The notes beneath the pieces are model-generated. The model did no database searches. It saw nothing but the letters and a program-made list of their open reading frames with translations, and was not told the origin of the DNA. Shown one piece after another: positions 42,270 through 54,557 of a stretch of 64,000 bases of DNA (within the stretch, counting starts at the first letter, position 1; each line of letters begins with the position of its first letter). The stretch is taken from positions 62,001 through 126,000 of the forward strand of contig NZ_JABUYL010000002.1 of the NCBI RefSeq assembly GCF_014897315.1, given 5' to 3'. This DNA comes from Proteus sp. FME41. Its GTDB lineage: Bacteria; Pseudomonadota; Gammaproteobacteria; Enterobacterales; Enterobacteriaceae. The translations under genes were made by a program, and so were the position numbers.

Positions 42270-43648
42270 TCCCGTTATCACTAGAAACTATTGCACAAGT
42301 GACAAATGGTAAACTGAGTCATATTGCTCAAAGCCAAGCAAATCAGTTGACTATTAACGCGATTTCAACGGATAGCCGCAATATTGATGGGCATTGTCTC
42401 TTTATTGCATTAGCGGGTGAGCGTTTTGATGCGCATGATTTTATTGCTGATGTAAAACAAAAAGGTGCAGTTGCTGTATTAGTTAATCGTGAAATTGAGA
42501 TTGATTGTCCGCAAATCATTGTAAAAGATACCCATCTGGCAATGGGGACCATTGCAACTCATATTCGCTCATTGAGTAATGCCAAAATTGTGGCGTTGAC
42601 AGGCTCTTCAGGAAAAACGTCTGTAAAAGAGATGACGGCTTCAATTTTACGTCACTGCGGTGAAACCTTATATACCCATGGTAACTTAAATAACGACATT
42701 GGCGTGCCATTAACGCTGTTTCGTTTAACGCAAGAACACCGTTTTGCTGTTATTGAGTTAGGGGCAAACCATATTGGTGAAATTGCGTATACCGTAAATA
42801 TGGTGAAACCAGACAGTGCTTTGGTCAATAATCTCTTTTCTGCGCATATTGAAGGTTTCGGCTCACTTGAAGGTATTGCCCAAGCGAAGGGTGAAATTTT
42901 TACTCACCTAAAAGAACAAGGTACAGCCATTATTAACCTTGAAAGTAATGACTTATCTGTGTGGCAGCACCACTTTAATCCCCGCCAAACACAATGGTCA
43001 TTCTCTTTATCTGCGCAACGCGATGCAGATTTTTATCCAACAGATATCGCTGTTAAGCAATTCACCACTAACTTCACCTTACATACACCAGAAGGTTGTG
43101 TTGATGTCACTCTTCCATTGCCAGGGCGTCATAATATTGCCAATGCGTTAGCTGCCAGTGCGCTGGCACTTTCAGCAGGGGCAACGCTTGATGCGGTTCG
43201 CCTTGGGTTATCAACATTAAAAGCCGTACCAGGAAGGTTGTATCCTGTTGAGTTAACAGCAGGGAAAATGGTGCTAGATGACACTTATAATGCAAACGAT
43301 GGTTCGATGATCGCGGGCTTACACGTTTTATCTCAATTGCCGGGGTATAAGATTTTTGTTGCGGGAGATATGGCTGAGTTAGGTAAAGACTCAGAGAAAT
43401 GTCACCGTGATGTGGGGCGTTTTGCACACAATGCAGGGATTGATAGTGTATTTACCGTAGGGGATCACAGCCACTTTATTAGTGATGAAAACCAAGGTGG
43501 TCAGCATTTTACATTTAAAGCCGACTTACTTGCTCAATTAATTCCATTATTACAGCAGCATGATGTTGTTTCAGTTTTAGTAAAAGGTTCACGAAGCTCC
43601 GCGATGGAAGATATCGTGAACGCATTAAAGGAGTGCTTTGAATGTTAG
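42266..43648 (+). CDS. murF: UDP-MurNAc-tripeptide:D-Ala-D-Ala ligase
   Basis: MurF adds D-Ala-D-Ala to the UDP-MurNAc-tripeptide and so needs the product of a Ddl ligase. The 460-residue protein has the ATP loop [14 protein letters not shown] near residue 109, [13 protein letters not shown], and the [12 protein letters not shown] signature. It overlaps murE by ATGA and mraY by 7 bases. The Ddl gene that normally lies later in this cluster is missing here, so the dipeptide must come from a Ddl encoded elsewhere. Confidence 0.95.
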   Translation: MIPLSLETIAQVTNGKLSHIAQSQANQLTINAISTDSRNIDGHCLFIALAGERFDAHDFIADVKQKGAVAVLVNREIEIDCPQIIVKDTHLAMGTIATHIRSLSNAKIVALTGSSGKTSVKEMTASILRHCGETLYTHGNLNNDIGVPLTLFRLTQEHRFAVIELGANHIGEIAYTVNMVKPDSALVNNLFSAHIEGFGSLEGIAQAKGEIFTHLKEQGTAIINLESNDLSVWQHHFNPRQTQWSFSLSAQRDADFYPTDIAVKQFTTNFTLHTPEGCVDVTLPLPGRHNIANALAASALALSAGATLDAVRLGLSTLKAVPGRLYPVELTAGKMVLDDTYNANDGSMIAGLHVLSQLPGYKIFVAGDMAELGKDSEKCHRDVGRFAHNAGIDSVFTVGDHSHFISDENQGGQHFTFKADLLAQLIPLLQQHDVVSVLVKGSRSSAMEDIVNALKECFEC

Positions 43649-44724
43649 TTTGGCTAGCCGAATATTTGGTTAAATACCATACATTTTTTAATGTGTTTTC
43701 TTATCTGACATTCAGGGCGATTGTTGGTTTATTGACGGCATTAGTGATTGCATTGTGGACGGGGCCTCACCTCATCGCATGGTTACAAAAAATGCAAATC
43801 GGGCAAGTAGTTCGTAGCGAAGGCCCTGAGTCTCACTTTAGTAAACGTGGAACACCAACGATGGGCGGGATTATGATCCTGTTTTCTATCTCCATTTCTA
43901 CTCTGTTATGGGCAAGGTTAGATAACCCGTATGTATGGTGTGTGTTACTGGTTTTAATTGGCTACGGTGTTATCGGCTTTGTTGATGATTATCGTAAAGT
44001 GGTGCGTAAAGATACTCGTGGCTTAATTGCTCGCTGGAAATATTTCTGGCAATCCGTACTGGCATTAGTTGTTGCATTTAGCATGTACGCAATAGGCAAA
44101 GACACATCAGCGACACAATTGGTCGTGCCATTTTTTAAAGATGTTATGCCCCAATTGGGCATGCTTTATATTTTACTGGCATATTTTGTCATCGTGGGAA
44201 CCAGTAATGCTGTTAACTTAACGGACGGTTTAGATGGTTTAGCGATAATGCCAACGGTCTTTGTGGCGGCTGGCTTTGCGTTAGTTGCTTGGGCGACGGG
44301 TAACGTTAATTTTGCAAGCTACTTAAAAATTCCTTACTTAATGCATGCGGGTGAATTAGTGATTGTCTGTACGGCCATCGTTGGTGCTGGTTTAGGTTTT
44401 CTTTGGTTTAACACGTATCCAGCGCAAGTCTTTATGGGTGATGTTGGCTCTTTAGCATTAGGTGGCGCGTTAGGGACTATCGCGGTGTTATTACGCCAAG
44501 AGTTCTTATTAGTGATTATGGGTGGCGTGTTTGTTGTTGAAACACTCTCCGTTATTTTACAAGTCGGTTCTTTTAAGTTGCGTGGTCAACGTATTTTCAG
44601 AATGGCTCCAATTCATCATCATTATGAATTAAAAGGCTGGCCTGAACCTCGTGTGATTGTCCGTTTTTGGATCATCTCACTGATGTTAGTGCTTATTGGT
44701 TTGGCGACGTTAAAGGTACGTTAA
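43642..44724 (+). CDS. mraY: Phospho-MurNAc-pentapeptide translocase MraY
   Basis: MraY makes lipid I by transferring phospho-MurNAc-pentapeptide to undecaprenyl phosphate in the inner membrane. The 360-residue protein has about ten membrane helices and the family motifs GTPTMGG near residue 71, FVDDYRKV near residue 114, [10 protein letters not shown] near residue 193, and [19 protein letters not shown] near the C-terminus. The length equals E. coli MraY. It overlaps murF and is followed by murD after one base. Confidence 0.97.
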   Translation: MLVWLAEYLVKYHTFFNVFSYLTFRAIVGLLTALVIALWTGPHLIAWLQKMQIGQVVRSEGPESHFSKRGTPTMGGIMILFSISISTLLWARLDNPYVWCVLLVLIGYGVIGFVDDYRKVVRKDTRGLIARWKYFWQSVLALVVAFSMYAIGKDTSATQLVVPFFKDVMPQLGMLYILLAYFVIVGTSNAVNLTDGLDGLAIMPTVFVAAGFALVAWATGNVNFASYLKIPYLMHAGELVIVCTAIVGAGLGFLWFNTYPAQVFMGDVGSLALGGALGTIAVLLRQEFLLVIMGGVFVVETLSVILQVGSFKLRGQRIFRMAPIHHHYELKGWPEPRVIVRFWIISLMLVLIGLATLKVR

Positions 44725-44725
44725 A

Positions 44726-46036
44726 ATGGCAAATTATCAGGGCAAAAAAGTGGTTGTAGTTGGGCTTGGAATAACAGGTCTTTCCTGCGTTGACTTTTTT
44801 ATCCGCCAAGGTGTAACACCTAAAGTGATCGATACGCGCCAACACCCAGGAGGTTTAGATAAACTTCCTGCTGATGTTGAATATCACACAGGAAGTTTTC
44901 ACCAAGCATGGCTTAACGATGCTGATTTAATTGTCTCAAGCCCAGGCATTGCGCTTTCGACGCCTGAACTTGTTGAAGCTGCCAATCATGGTGTTGAAAT
45001 TGTCGGTGATATTGAGCTGTTTTGTCGTGAAGCCAAAGCCCCTATTGTCGCAATTACAGGATCTAACGGTAAAAGCACAGTAACCATGCTCGTGGGAGAA
45101 ATGGCAAACAAGGATGGCATTCGGGTTGGTGTGGGGGGCAACATTGGTGTTCCTGCACTGACTTTATTAACTGAGCCTTACGATCTTTATGTGCTCGAGC
45201 TATCAAGCTTCCAATTAGAAACAACGTATAGCTTAAAAGCAGCTGCGGCAACGGTATTGAATATTAGCGAAGATCATATGAATCGCTATCCATTAGGATT
45301 AGAACAATACCGAGAAGCAAAATTACATATTTATAAGAACGCGAAGACCTGTGTTTATAACGAAGATGATGCATTAACTTTACCTCTGACTGGCAAAGAT
45401 ATGCGTTGTATCAGTTTTGGAATTGGACAGGGTGATTATCGATTGGATAACACCAATCGTATCTTAACAGTAAATGGTGAGAAAATTCTTTCAACATCTG
45501 AGATGTATCTTTCAGGGCAGCATAACTATACCAATGCGTTAGCGGCATTGGCGCTTGCTGATGCGGTAGGAATTTCTCGTCACGCTGCAATCGAAGTATT
45601 GAAAACGTATCACGGCCTTGCTCATCGTTTCCAATTGGTTTATTCGCATCAAAATGTGCGTTGGATAAATGATTCTAAAGCAACCAATGTGGGGAGTACG
45701 GAAGCCGCTTTACGAGGCTTAGAAGTTGAAGGAACGCTGCACCTTCTATTAGGCGGTGATGGGAAATCAGCCGATTTCACTTCACTATTGCCTTATATCA
45801 GTGGTGACAATATTCGCCTTTATTGCTTTGGACAAGATGGACAAGCGCTGGCAAATTTACGACCTGATGTTTCGTTACTAACAGTGACCATGGAAGAAGC
45901 GATGCGTGCATTAGCACCTACCGTTAAATCAGGCGATATGGTGTTACTTTCACCCGCTTGTGCCAGCTTAGATCAGTTTAAATGTTTTGAGCAACGTGGT
46001 GATGAATTTGCCCGTTTAGCAAGGGAGCTTGGCTGA
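44726..46036 (+). CDS. murD: UDP-MurNAc-L-alanine:D-glutamate ligase
   Basis: MurD adds D-glutamate to UDP-MurNAc-L-alanine in the cytosol. The 436-residue protein has an N-terminal Rossmann domain ([17 protein letters not shown]), the ATP loop [15 protein letters not shown] near residue 110, [10 protein letters not shown], and the HRFQLV and [15 protein letters not shown] blocks. The stop overlaps the ftsW start as TGATG. Confidence 0.96.
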   Translation: MANYQGKKVVVVGLGITGLSCVDFFIRQGVTPKVIDTRQHPGGLDKLPADVEYHTGSFHQAWLNDADLIVSSPGIALSTPELVEAANHGVEIVGDIELFCREAKAPIVAITGSNGKSTVTMLVGEMANKDGIRVGVGGNIGVPALTLLTEPYDLYVLELSSFQLETTYSLKAAAATVLNISEDHMNRYPLGLEQYREAKLHIYKNAKTCVYNEDDALTLPLTGKDMRCISFGIGQGDYRLDNTNRILTVNGEKILSTSEMYLSGQHNYTNALAALALADAVGISRHAAIEVLKTYHGLAHRFQLVYSHQNVRWINDSKATNVGSTEAALRGLEVEGTLHLLLGGDGKSADFTSLLPYISGDNIRLYCFGQDGQALANLRPDVSLLTVTMEEAMRALAPTVKSGDMVLLSPACASLDQFKCFEQRGDEFARLARELG

Positions 46037-47229
46037 TGAGCATATTCGCGATGCGAAGATTAAAACAGTGGCTGGTGGGCAGTTATCAAACTGAGAATAC
46101 GGCATTTGTGCCTTATGATCGCACTTTGCTCTGGTTTACTTTCGGATTAGCGGTTATCGGCTTTGTGATGGTGACATCAGCCTCTATGCCCGTGGGACAA
46201 CGACTTGCGGAAGATCCTTTCTTGTTTGCAAAGCGTGATGGTATTTATCTTGTTGTCGCGTTTTGTATTGCGTTAATTACAATGCGCATCCCAATGGCTA
46301 TTTGGCAACGTTTTAGTAGTTTAATGCTTTTTGGTTCGATACTGCTTTTATTAGTGGTATTAGGCGTGGGAAGTTCGGTTAATGGTGCTTCACGCTGGAT
46401 AGCCGTAGGACCTTTAAATTTCCAGCCTGCTGAATTATCCAAATTGGCATTATTTTGTTATCTATCGAGCTACTTAGTTCGAAAAGTGGAAGAAGTCAGA
46501 AACAACTTTTGGGGTTTCTGCAAGCCAATGGGCGTTATGTTAGTGCTCGCTGTTTTACTGTTGTTACAGCCAGACTTAGGAACGGTGGTTGTTTTGTTCG
46601 TCACAACATTGGCACTTTTATTTTTGGCGGGCGCTAAAATTTGGCAATTCTTAGCCATTATCGGTTCAGGCATTGCGGCTGTAGTTATGTTGATTATTGT
46701 TGAGCCTTACCGTGTTCGACGCATTACTTCTTTCTTAGAACCTTGGGAAGATCCCTTTGGGAGTGGTTATCAGCTAACACAATCACTCATGGCGTTTGGT
46801 CGAGGGGATTTATTGGGGCAAGGGCTAGGAAACTCTGTACAAAAACTGGAATATTTACCGGAAGCTCATACCGACTTTATTTTCTCCATTTTGGCAGAAG
46901 AACTTGGTTATATCGGTGTGGTTTTCGTGCTTTTAATGGTATTCTTCATCGCTTTTCGCGCAATGCAAATTGGGCGACGTGCATTGATCCTCGATCAACG
47001 TTTTTCAGGCTTTTTAGCCTGTTCGATCGGGATCTGGTTTACATTCCAATCATTGGTCAATGTAGGCGCAGCAGCAGGCATGTTGCCAACAAAGGGATTA
47101 ACCCTTCCTCTTATTAGTTACGGTGGTTCGAGCTTGATTATTATGTCAACGGCCATCGTGATGTTATTACGAATTGATTATGAAACACGTCTAGCACAAG
47201 CTCAGGCGTTTGTAAGGAGCCCGAAATGA
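46036..47229 (+). CDS. ftsW: Septal peptidoglycan polymerase FtsW (SEDS family)
   Basis: FtsW polymerises lipid II into septal glycan together with FtsI. The 397-residue membrane protein has about ten helices and SEDS signatures [45 protein letters not shown] (with the catalytic-region Asp), and the C-terminal [13 protein letters not shown]. Length is slightly below E. coli. It overlaps murD by one base and murG by four. Confidence 0.96.
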   Translation: MSIFAMRRLKQWLVGSYQTENTAFVPYDRTLLWFTFGLAVIGFVMVTSASMPVGQRLAEDPFLFAKRDGIYLVVAFCIALITMRIPMAIWQRFSSLMLFGSILLLLVVLGVGSSVNGASRWIAVGPLNFQPAELSKLALFCYLSSYLVRKVEEVRNNFWGFCKPMGVMLVLAVLLLLQPDLGTVVVLFVTTLALLFLAGAKIWQFLAIIGSGIAAVVMLIIVEPYRVRRITSFLEPWEDPFGSGYQLTQSLMAFGRGDLLGQGLGNSVQKLEYLPEAHTDFIFSILAEELGYIGVVFVLLMVFFIAFRAMQIGRRALILDQRFSGFLACSIGIWFTFQSLVNVGAAAGMLPTKGLTLPLISYGGSSLIIMSTAIVMLLRIDYETRLAQAQAFVRSPK

Positions 47230-48308
47230 GCGAGCGTAGACGCCGTTTAATGGTGATGGCAGGTGGCACCGGTGGACATGTGTTCCCTGGGCTAGCTGTT
47301 GCTCATTATCTACAATCCCAAGGTTGGGAAATCCGATGGTTAGGAACGGCGGATAGAATGGAGGCCGATTTAGTCCCCAAACACGGTATTGAAATTGAAT
47401 TTATTCGTATTTCAGGCTTACGTGGTAAAGGAATTAAAGCCTTAGTAGCAGCGCCAATTCGTATTTTTAAAGCAACTCTTCAAGCACGTACCATTATGAA
47501 ACGCTATCAACCCGATGCCGTTCTTGGCATGGGGGGGTATGTTTCTGGTCCTGGTGGTATTGCGGCTTGGCTGTGCGGCATTCCCGTTATTTTGCATGAG
47601 CAAAATGGGATTGCAGGGTTAACAAACCGCTGGTTATCCAAAATTGCTAAGCGTGTATTACAGGCTTTTCCGGGCGCATTTCCTAAAGCGCCTGTTGTTG
47701 GTAATCCTGTACGTGAAGATGTATTAGCGCTTGAGGCACCATTGGTACGATTAAAAGAGAGAACTGGCCCCATTCGTGTACTGATTATTGGGGGGAGCCA
47801 AGGTGCTCGAGTTTTAAATCATACCTTACCGGTGGTTGCTGGTTTGCTTGGTGAACATGTTACAATCTGGCATCAAGCAGGAAAAGGTGGCGAAAGTGAT
47901 ACAAAAACACGCTATCAGAACGAATTAGCTAAAAATTCAGTTAAATCTGAGTATAAAGTTACTGAATTTATTGATGATATAGCGCAAGCTTACCAATGGG
48001 CTGATGTTGTCGTGTGCCGTTCAGGTGCATTAACAGTCAGTGAAATTGCCGCAGCGGGATTACCCGCTATTTTTGTTCCTTTTCAGCACAAAGATAGACA
48101 GCAATATTGGAATGCCCTGCCATTAGAAAAAGCAGGTGCGGCGCGAATTATCGAACAAAATGATTTAACGCCAGAAGTCATTGCACAAACCCTGAACGAT
48201 TGGGATAGAGAAACCTTATTAGCAATGGCAGGAAAAGCAAAAAGTGTTGCGATTACGGATGCTACAGAACGCGTAGCGAATGTGATAATCGAAGTAGCAA
48301 AAAAATAA
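47226..48308 (+). CDS. murG: Lipid II-forming GlcNAc transferase MurG
   Basis: MurG adds GlcNAc from UDP-GlcNAc to lipid I, giving lipid II at the inner face of the membrane. The 360-residue GT-B enzyme has the N-terminal glycine loop [15 protein letters not shown], the second G loop GGYVSGPGG, a third one in [11 protein letters not shown], and the nucleotide-sugar region [21 protein letters not shown]. It starts as ATGA over the ftsW stop. A gap of 41 bases follows before murC. Confidence 0.96.
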   Translation: MSERRRRLMVMAGGTGGHVFPGLAVAHYLQSQGWEIRWLGTADRMEADLVPKHGIEIEFIRISGLRGKGIKALVAAPIRIFKATLQARTIMKRYQPDAVLGMGGYVSGPGGIAAWLCGIPVILHEQNGIAGLTNRWLSKIAKRVLQAFPGAFPKAPVVGNPVREDVLALEAPLVRLKERTGPIRVLIIGGSQGARVLNHTLPVVAGLLGEHVTIWHQAGKGGESDTKTRYQNELAKNSVKSEYKVTEFIDDIAQAYQWADVVVCRSGALTVSEIAAAGLPAIFVPFQHKDRQQYWNALPLEKAGAARIIEQNDLTPEVIAQTLNDWDRETLLAMAGKAKSVAITDATERVANVIIEVAKK

Positions 48309-48349
48309 ACGTAACTTGTAACCATTAACTTAGAGTGAAGATGTAAATA

Positions 48350-49813
48350 GTGAATACACAACAACTGGCAAAATTAAGATCGTTTGTGCCTGAAATGAGA
48401 AAAGTTAGGCATATTCACTTTATCGGCATCGGTGGTGCGGGTATGGGGGGTATTGCAGAAGTGTTGGCTAACGAAGGTTATGAAATCAGTGGTTCTGATT
48501 TAGCACCTAATGTTGTCACACAGCAGCTCGTTGGTTTAGGTGCAACCGTCTATTTTAATCATCGCCCTGAAAATATTCGCGGCGCAAGTGTTGTTGTGGT
48601 TTCTACCGCAATCAGTGCTGAAAATCCTGAAATTATTGCGGCACGAGAAGCACGTATACCGGTTATCCGTCGCGCTGAAATGCTGGCTGAATTAATGCGT
48701 TATCGCCATGGTGTTGCCATTGCGGGAACACACGGTAAAACGACAACGACAGCAATGATTTCAAATATTTATGCGCAAGCGGGTTTAGACCCGACTTTTG
48801 TGAATGGTGGACTCGTTAAATCAGCGGGCACACATGCTCGTTTAGGATGTAGTCGTTATTTAATTGCTGAAGCCGATGAGAGTGATGCTTCATTTTTACA
48901 TTTACAACCCATGGTGGCTGTCGTAACAAATATTGAAGCCGATCATATGGATACGTATCACGGTAACTTTGATAATCTCAAAGAGACTTTTATTACCTTT
49001 TTGCACAATTTGCCTTTTTATGGCCGTGCTGTGATGTGTCTTGATGATGATGTTATTCGCTCTATTCTTCCTAAAGTGGGGCGTTACATTACGACTTATG
49101 GGTTTAGTGAAGATGCGGATGTGCGTATTACGCATTATGAACAAAAAGGGGCGCAAGGTTTCTTCACTATTTCTCGCGAAGATATGCCTGATTTACAAGT
49201 AGTATTAAATGCGCCAGGGCGTCATAACGCGTTAAATGCAACAGCAGCAGTCGCAGTCGCTACTGAAGAAGGCATTGCAGACGAACATATTTTAGCTGCA
49301 CTTCTTAATTTCCAAGGAACAGGGCGTCGTTTTGACTTCTTAGGAAATTACGGTCTTGAGCATGTAAATGGTCAAGATGGTGAAGTGATGTTGGTGGATG
49401 ATTATGGGCATCACCCAACAGAAGTTGACGCAACCATTAAAGCAGCAAGAGCTGGTTGGCCAGACAAGCGTCTGGTTATGATTTTCCAACCGCATCGTTA
49501 TACCCGTACACGTGATTTATATGAGGACTTTGCGACTGTTCTCAACCAAGTTGATATTTTATTATTAACAGATGTTTATTCTGCGGGAGAAGCGCCTATA
49601 GCAGGTGCAGATAGTCGCTCACTTTGTCGAACAATTCGCCAACGTGGCAAGCTAGATCCTATCTGGATTTCTGATATGGACAGTGTTTCATCAATATTAG
49701 CAGGTGTATTAACCGATAATGATCTTGTTTTAGTTCAAGGTGCTGGAAATATTGGTAAAATAGCACGTCGCTTAGCCGATACGAAACTACAGCCACCTTT
49801 AAGCGAGGATTAA
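48350..49813 (+). CDS. murC: UDP-MurNAc:L-alanine ligase
   Basis: MurC adds the first amino acid, L-alanine, to UDP-MurNAc. The 487-residue protein has the Rossmann motif [16 protein letters not shown] near residue 24, the ATP loop [14 protein letters not shown] near residue 124, ADESDASFL, and [11 protein letters not shown]. It begins with GTG, as MurC often does. Only five bases separate its stop from an unrecognised ORF that occupies the ddlB position. Confidence 0.96.
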   Translation: MNTQQLAKLRSFVPEMRKVRHIHFIGIGGAGMGGIAEVLANEGYEISGSDLAPNVVTQQLVGLGATVYFNHRPENIRGASVVVVSTAISAENPEIIAAREARIPVIRRAEMLAELMRYRHGVAIAGTHGKTTTTAMISNIYAQAGLDPTFVNGGLVKSAGTHARLGCSRYLIAEADESDASFLHLQPMVAVVTNIEADHMDTYHGNFDNLKETFITFLHNLPFYGRAVMCLDDDVIRSILPKVGRYITTYGFSEDADVRITHYEQKGAQGFFTISREDMPDLQVVLNAPGRHNALNATAAVAVATEEGIADEHILAALLNFQGTGRRFDFLGNYGLEHVNGQDGEVMLVDDYGHHPTEVDATIKAARAGWPDKRLVMIFQPHRYTRTRDLYEDFATVLNQVDILLLTDVYSAGEAPIAGADSRSLCRTIRQRGKLDPIWISDMDSVSSILAGVLTDNDLVLVQGAGNIGKIARRLADTKLQPPLSED

Positions 49814-49818
49814 GACGG

Positions 49819-50175
49819 ATGTTTGAGCAAGTGGACATCATTTATGGTGAAATGGTTAACCAAACAACTGTAATGATGGTGTGTTATGCAGAAAATAACA
49901 CTATTTTAGCGAAAAAAAAGATCGGGAATTCGCTTGCTCAAATCCGTGTTGAGAAAAAATTTCAGTTAAAAAGTAAGAAAAACGTAGAAAAATTCGCAAT
50001 TTCTTCTTTTAAAGTAAATAATTCTCAACATATTGAACAATTTAGTGATTTAATTATCAAACCTAAATGTGTTCATGAAGTATATATATGTAGGAAAAGT
50101 ATTAATCGCAGGAATATCGGACAAAAGGGTGGGCGATTCTCTGGTTTAAACGTTGCTCAGGAGCTAGTGGGTTAA
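49819..50175 (+). CDS. Unrecognised 118-residue ORF in the ddlB position
   Basis: I do not recognise this protein. It fits exactly between murC (5-base gap) and ftsQ (1-base gap), where E. coli has the 306-residue ddlB. It is basic and unusually rich in Lys, Asn and Ile, with no membrane helix, signal peptide or ATP-grasp motif. The last residues ([12 protein letters not shown]) faintly recall the E. coli DdlB C-terminus (FSQLVVRILELAD), and the start (EQVDIIYGE) very faintly its N-terminus. It may be a heavily shrunken ddlB remnant kept open for translational coupling to ftsQ, or an unrelated new gene. AGGAG near its end provides the ftsQ ribosome-binding site. Confidence 0.6.
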   Translation: MFEQVDIIYGEMVNQTTVMMVCYAENNTILAKKKIGNSLAQIRVEKKFQLKSKKNVEKFAISSFKVNNSQHIEQFSDLIIKPKCVHEVYICRKSINRRNIGQKGGRFSGLNVAQELVG

Positions 50176-50176
50176 A

Positions 50177-50962
50177 ATGTCACAAGCAGCGCTAAATATA
50201 AAAGAACATAAAGAGAAACCTCATTCTGACAGACCGAGTAATGGGACTTATTTATCAGGATTAATCTTTTTCTTATGTGTGATTGCCACCATTGTCTGGG
50301 GGGGAATACAAGTTGTTAATTGGATGAAAGACGTGAATCGCCTTCCTATTTCAAAACTTGTATTAACGGGTGAACGGCATTACACAACGAATGATGATGT
50401 GCGTCAGGCAATTTTGTCGTTAGGGCAGCCAGGCACATTTATGACACAGGACGTGAATATCATTCAGCAACAAATTGAGCGTATGCCATGGATTAGGCAA
50501 GTGACTGTACGTAAACAGTGGCCCGATGAACTTAAAATCCATTTGGTAGAGTATGTCCCCTTTACCCGCTGGAATGATACTTACTTTCTTGATAAAGAAG
50601 GGCGAGTTTTCAGTCTGCCTATACAACTGGAAACTAAGGGAAATTATCCTTTGTTATATGGCCCTCAAGGAAGTGAAAAAATGGTGTTGTCAGGTTATGT
50701 TGCAATGAAGGATCAGCTTCTTGCCAGTAATCTGAATTTAAAAGCAGCGTCAATGTCTGCACGTCAAGGATGGCAGTTAGTTTTAGACAATGATGTCCGA
50801 TTGGAGTTAGGTCGTAAGGATAACGAAAAACGGATCGCTCGCTTTATTGAGTTGTATCCGATACTGCAACAACAAACAGATAAACGGGTTGATTATGTTG
50901 ATCTGCGTTATGACAGTGGTGGTGCAGTCGGATGGGCTCCTTTATTACTTGAGAATGAATAA
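50177..50962 (+). CDS. ftsQ: Cell division protein FtsQ
   Basis: FtsQ bridges FtsB/FtsL and other divisome proteins. The 261-residue protein has a cytoplasmic N-terminus, one membrane helix ([20 protein letters not shown], about residues 28-47), a POTRA domain (about 58-127, beginning [20 protein letters not shown]) and a beta domain with [24 protein letters not shown]. Length is close to E. coli. It starts right after the orphan ORF and is followed by ftsA after 45 bases. Confidence 0.95.
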   Translation: MSQAALNIKEHKEKPHSDRPSNGTYLSGLIFFLCVIATIVWGGIQVVNWMKDVNRLPISKLVLTGERHYTTNDDVRQAILSLGQPGTFMTQDVNIIQQQIERMPWIRQVTVRKQWPDELKIHLVEYVPFTRWNDTYFLDKEGRVFSLPIQLETKGNYPLLYGPQGSEKMVLSGYVAMKDQLLASNLNLKAASMSARQGWQLVLDNDVRLELGRKDNEKRIARFIELYPILQQQTDKRVDYVDLRYDSGGAVGWAPLLLENE

Positions 50963-51007
50963 ACAAGACGTGGCAGATGACACGATGAAGGCGAAGGCAG
51001 AACAATA

Positions 51008-52264
51008 ATGATCAAAGCGACGGACAGAAAATTAGTAGTTGGTCTTGAGATTGGTACGGCCAAAGTAGCCACCCTTGTCGGTGAGATCCTGCCTGACGGT
51101 GTAGTGAATATTATCGGGGTGGGAAGTTGCCCATCACGAGGCATGGATAAAGGTGGTGTTAACGATCTCGAATCCGTCGTGAAATGTGTGCAACGGGCGG
51201 TAGATCAGGCTGAGTTAATGGCTGATTGTCAAATTTCTTCAGTATATTTGGCGTTATCAGGCAAACATATCAGTTGCCAAAATGAAATTGGTATGGTGCC
51301 TATTTCAGAAGAAGAAGTGACACAAGATGATGTTGATAGCGTGGTTCACACCGCAAAATCCGTCAAAGTAAAAGATGAACACCGTGTTTTACATGTTATC
51401 CCACAAGAGTATGCCATTGATTATCAAGAAGGGATTAAAAACCCTGTTGGATTATCGGGTGTACGTATGCAGGCTAAAGTACATCTGATTACCTGCCATA
51501 ACGATATGGCAAAGAATATTGTAAAAGCAGTTGAACGCTGTGGGTTAAAAGTGGATCAACTGATTTTTGCGGGACTGGCTTCAAGTTTCGCTGTATTGAC
51601 AGAAGATGAACGTGAGTTAGGTGTGTGTGTTGTTGATATTGGTGGCGGTACGATGGATATCGCAATTTATACCGGTGGAGCATTAAGACATACTCGCGTG
51701 ATTCCTTATGCTGGCAATGTGGTGACCAGTGATATTGCTTACGCGTTTGGTACACCCCCAAATGATGCTGAAGCGATCAAAGTTCGCCATGGTTGTGCAT
51801 TGGGTTCTTTAGTCGGTAAAGATGAAAATGTTGAGGTTCCTAGTGTCGGAGGCAGACCACCAAGAAGTCTGCAACGACAAACTCTTGCTGAGGTGATTGA
51901 GCCTCGTTACACCGAACTGCTCAATCTTGTTAATGAAGAGATTTTAAAAGTTCAAGAACAACTACGCCAGCAAGGGATTAAGCATCATTTAGCCGCAGGT
52001 ATCGTGCTAACAGGTGGTGCTGCACAGATTGATGGACTTGTTGAATGTGCTCAACGTGTTTTTCACACGCAAGTACGGATCGGTAAACCGTTAAATATTA
52101 CCGGGCTAACAGATTATGCGCAGGATCCCTACTATTCAACAGCAGTTGGGCTCTTGCATTATGGTAAAGAATCCCACTTTGGTGAGGAAACTGAAACCGA
52201 AAAACGCTCGGCTGTCAGCGGTTTGTTTAAGAAACTGACCGGTTGGCTCAAAAGAGAGTTTTGA
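51008..52264 (+). CDS. ftsA: Cell division actin-like protein FtsA
   Basis: FtsA tethers FtsZ to the membrane and recruits later divisome proteins. The 418-residue actin-fold protein has the phosphate loop VGLEIGTAKVATLVGE at the N-terminus, VVDIGGGTMDIAIY near residue 208, GIVLTGGAAQIDG near residue 333, and a C-terminal amphipathic membrane-targeting helix (GLFKKLTGWLKREF). Length and ends match E. coli. ftsZ follows after 70 bases. Confidence 0.97.
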   Translation: MIKATDRKLVVGLEIGTAKVATLVGEILPDGVVNIIGVGSCPSRGMDKGGVNDLESVVKCVQRAVDQAELMADCQISSVYLALSGKHISCQNEIGMVPISEEEVTQDDVDSVVHTAKSVKVKDEHRVLHVIPQEYAIDYQEGIKNPVGLSGVRMQAKVHLITCHNDMAKNIVKAVERCGLKVDQLIFAGLASSFAVLTEDERELGVCVVDIGGGTMDIAIYTGGALRHTRVIPYAGNVVTSDIAYAFGTPPNDAEAIKVRHGCALGSLVGKDENVEVPSVGGRPPRSLQRQTLAEVIEPRYTELLNLVNEEILKVQEQLRQQGIKHHLAAGIVLTGGAAQIDGLVECAQRVFHTQVRIGKPLNITGLTDYAQDPYYSTAVGLLHYGKESHFGEETETEKRSAVSGLFKKLTGWLKREF

Positions 52265-52334
52265 TAATCAGACAAATTTAAAAAGAGGTCGTTTGAGCAA
52301 GCGGCCCTGAGAAGGCACAAAACGGAGAGAAATT

Positions 52335-53501
52335 ATGTTTGAACCTATGGAATTAACCAACGATGCGGTGATCAAAGTCATCGGCGTTGGCGGCGGCGGC
52401 GGTAATGCGGTTGAGCACATGGTTCGTGAACGTATTGAAGGCGTAGATTTCTTTGCAGTCAATACGGATGCTCAAGCGTTACGCAAAACAGCAGTTGGAC
52501 AAACTATCCAAATTGGTAATGCCATTACGAAAGGCTTAGGTGCAGGTGCAAATCCTGAAGTGGGTCGTAATGCTGCAGAAGAAGATCGTGAAGCGTTGCG
52601 CGCAGCGCTTGAAGGTGCTGATATGGTCTTTATTGCTGCCGGTATGGGTGGTGGTACAGGTACCGGGGCAGCGCCAGTGGTTGCAGAAGTAGCGAGAGAA
52701 TTAGGTATTTTGACCGTTGCTGTTGTGACTAAGCCTTTTAATTTTGAAGGCAAAAAGCGTATGGCATTTGCGGAACAAGGCATTACTGAGTTATCAAAAC
52801 ATGTTGACTCATTAATCACTATTCCTAATGACAAACTCTTAAAAGTACTGGGTCGTGGTATTTCATTATTAGATGCGTTTGGCGCAGCAAATGATGTATT
52901 AAAAGGTGCAGTTCAAGGTATCGCTGAGCTAATCACTCGCCCTGGTTTAATGAACGTTGACTTTGCTGACGTAAGAACCGTGATGTCCGAAATGGGTTAT
53001 GCCATGATGGGCTCGGGTGCAGCTAAAGGTGAAGATCGCGCTGAAGAAGCAGCAGAAATGGCGATTTCAAGTCCATTATTGGAAGATATCGACCTGTCTG
53101 GTGCGCGTGGTGTATTAGTCAACATTACCGCAGGCTTTGACTTACGTCTTGATGAATTTGAAACAGTGGGTAATACCATTCGTGCATTTGCATCAGACAA
53201 CGCGACGGTGGTTATCGGTACATCCCTTGACCCAGAAATGAATGATGAATTGCGTGTTACTGTTGTTGCAACAGGTATCGGCATGGACAAACGTCCAGAA
53301 ATTACGCTGGTAACAAATAAGCAAAATCAGCAGAACGCAATGGAGAATCGTTATCAGCAAATGCAAAATAGCATGTCTTCTTTTACTGCAGTAGAAGAAA
53401 GCAAGCCAGCAGCGAAAGCCGTTAACGAGCAATCTACTCAGGCGAACAAAGAGCCCGATTATTTAGATATCCCTGCGTTCCTGAGAAAACAGGCTGATTA
53501 A
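52335..53501 (+). CDS. ftsZ: Cell division GTPase FtsZ
   Basis: FtsZ forms the cytokinetic ring. The 388-residue protein has the tubulin signature [10 protein letters not shown] near residue 105, the N-terminal [13 protein letters not shown], the T7 loop region [15 protein letters not shown], a variable Gln/Asn/Ala-rich linker (about 317-370), and the C-terminal peptide [14 protein letters not shown] that binds FtsA, ZipA and MinC. CGGAGAGAAATT precedes the ATG as ribosome-binding site. No anomaly. Confidence 0.98.
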   Translation: MFEPMELTNDAVIKVIGVGGGGGNAVEHMVRERIEGVDFFAVNTDAQALRKTAVGQTIQIGNAITKGLGAGANPEVGRNAAEEDREALRAALEGADMVFIAAGMGGGTGTGAAPVVAEVARELGILTVAVVTKPFNFEGKKRMAFAEQGITELSKHVDSLITIPNDKLLKVLGRGISLLDAFGAANDVLKGAVQGIAELITRPGLMNVDFADVRTVMSEMGYAMMGSGAAKGEDRAEEAAEMAISSPLLEDIDLSGARGVLVNITAGFDLRLDEFETVGNTIRAFASDNATVVIGTSLDPEMNDELRVTVVATGIGMDKRPEITLVTNKQNQQNAMENRYQQMQNSMSSFTAVEESKPAAKAVNEQSTQANKEPDYLDIPAFLRKQAD

Positions 53502-53513
53502 TCGCCAAAAAGA

Positions 53514-54517
<1,004 letters not shown>

Positions 54518-54533
54518 TCCTGTGAAGGAAAGC

Positions 54534-54557
54534 ACGTTAATTACCTCTAATTAACGT
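54534..54557. terminator. Hairpin between convergent lpxC and DUF721 gene
   Basis: ACGTTAATTA (54534-54543) pairs perfectly with TAATTAACGT (54548-54557) around a 4-base loop. It overlaps the stop codon of the minus-strand gene. T-tails are weak, so its strength as a terminator is uncertain. Confidence 0.5.

Noticed and set aside
46743-47117. 124-codon frame overlapping ftsW in another frame
   Set aside because: It is a shadow of ftsW; the ftsW frame carries all SEDS motifs and this one carries none.
52472-52834. 120-codon frame antisense to ftsZ
   Set aside because: Low-complexity Ala/Pro/Ser product opposite a highly conserved gene; typical shadow.
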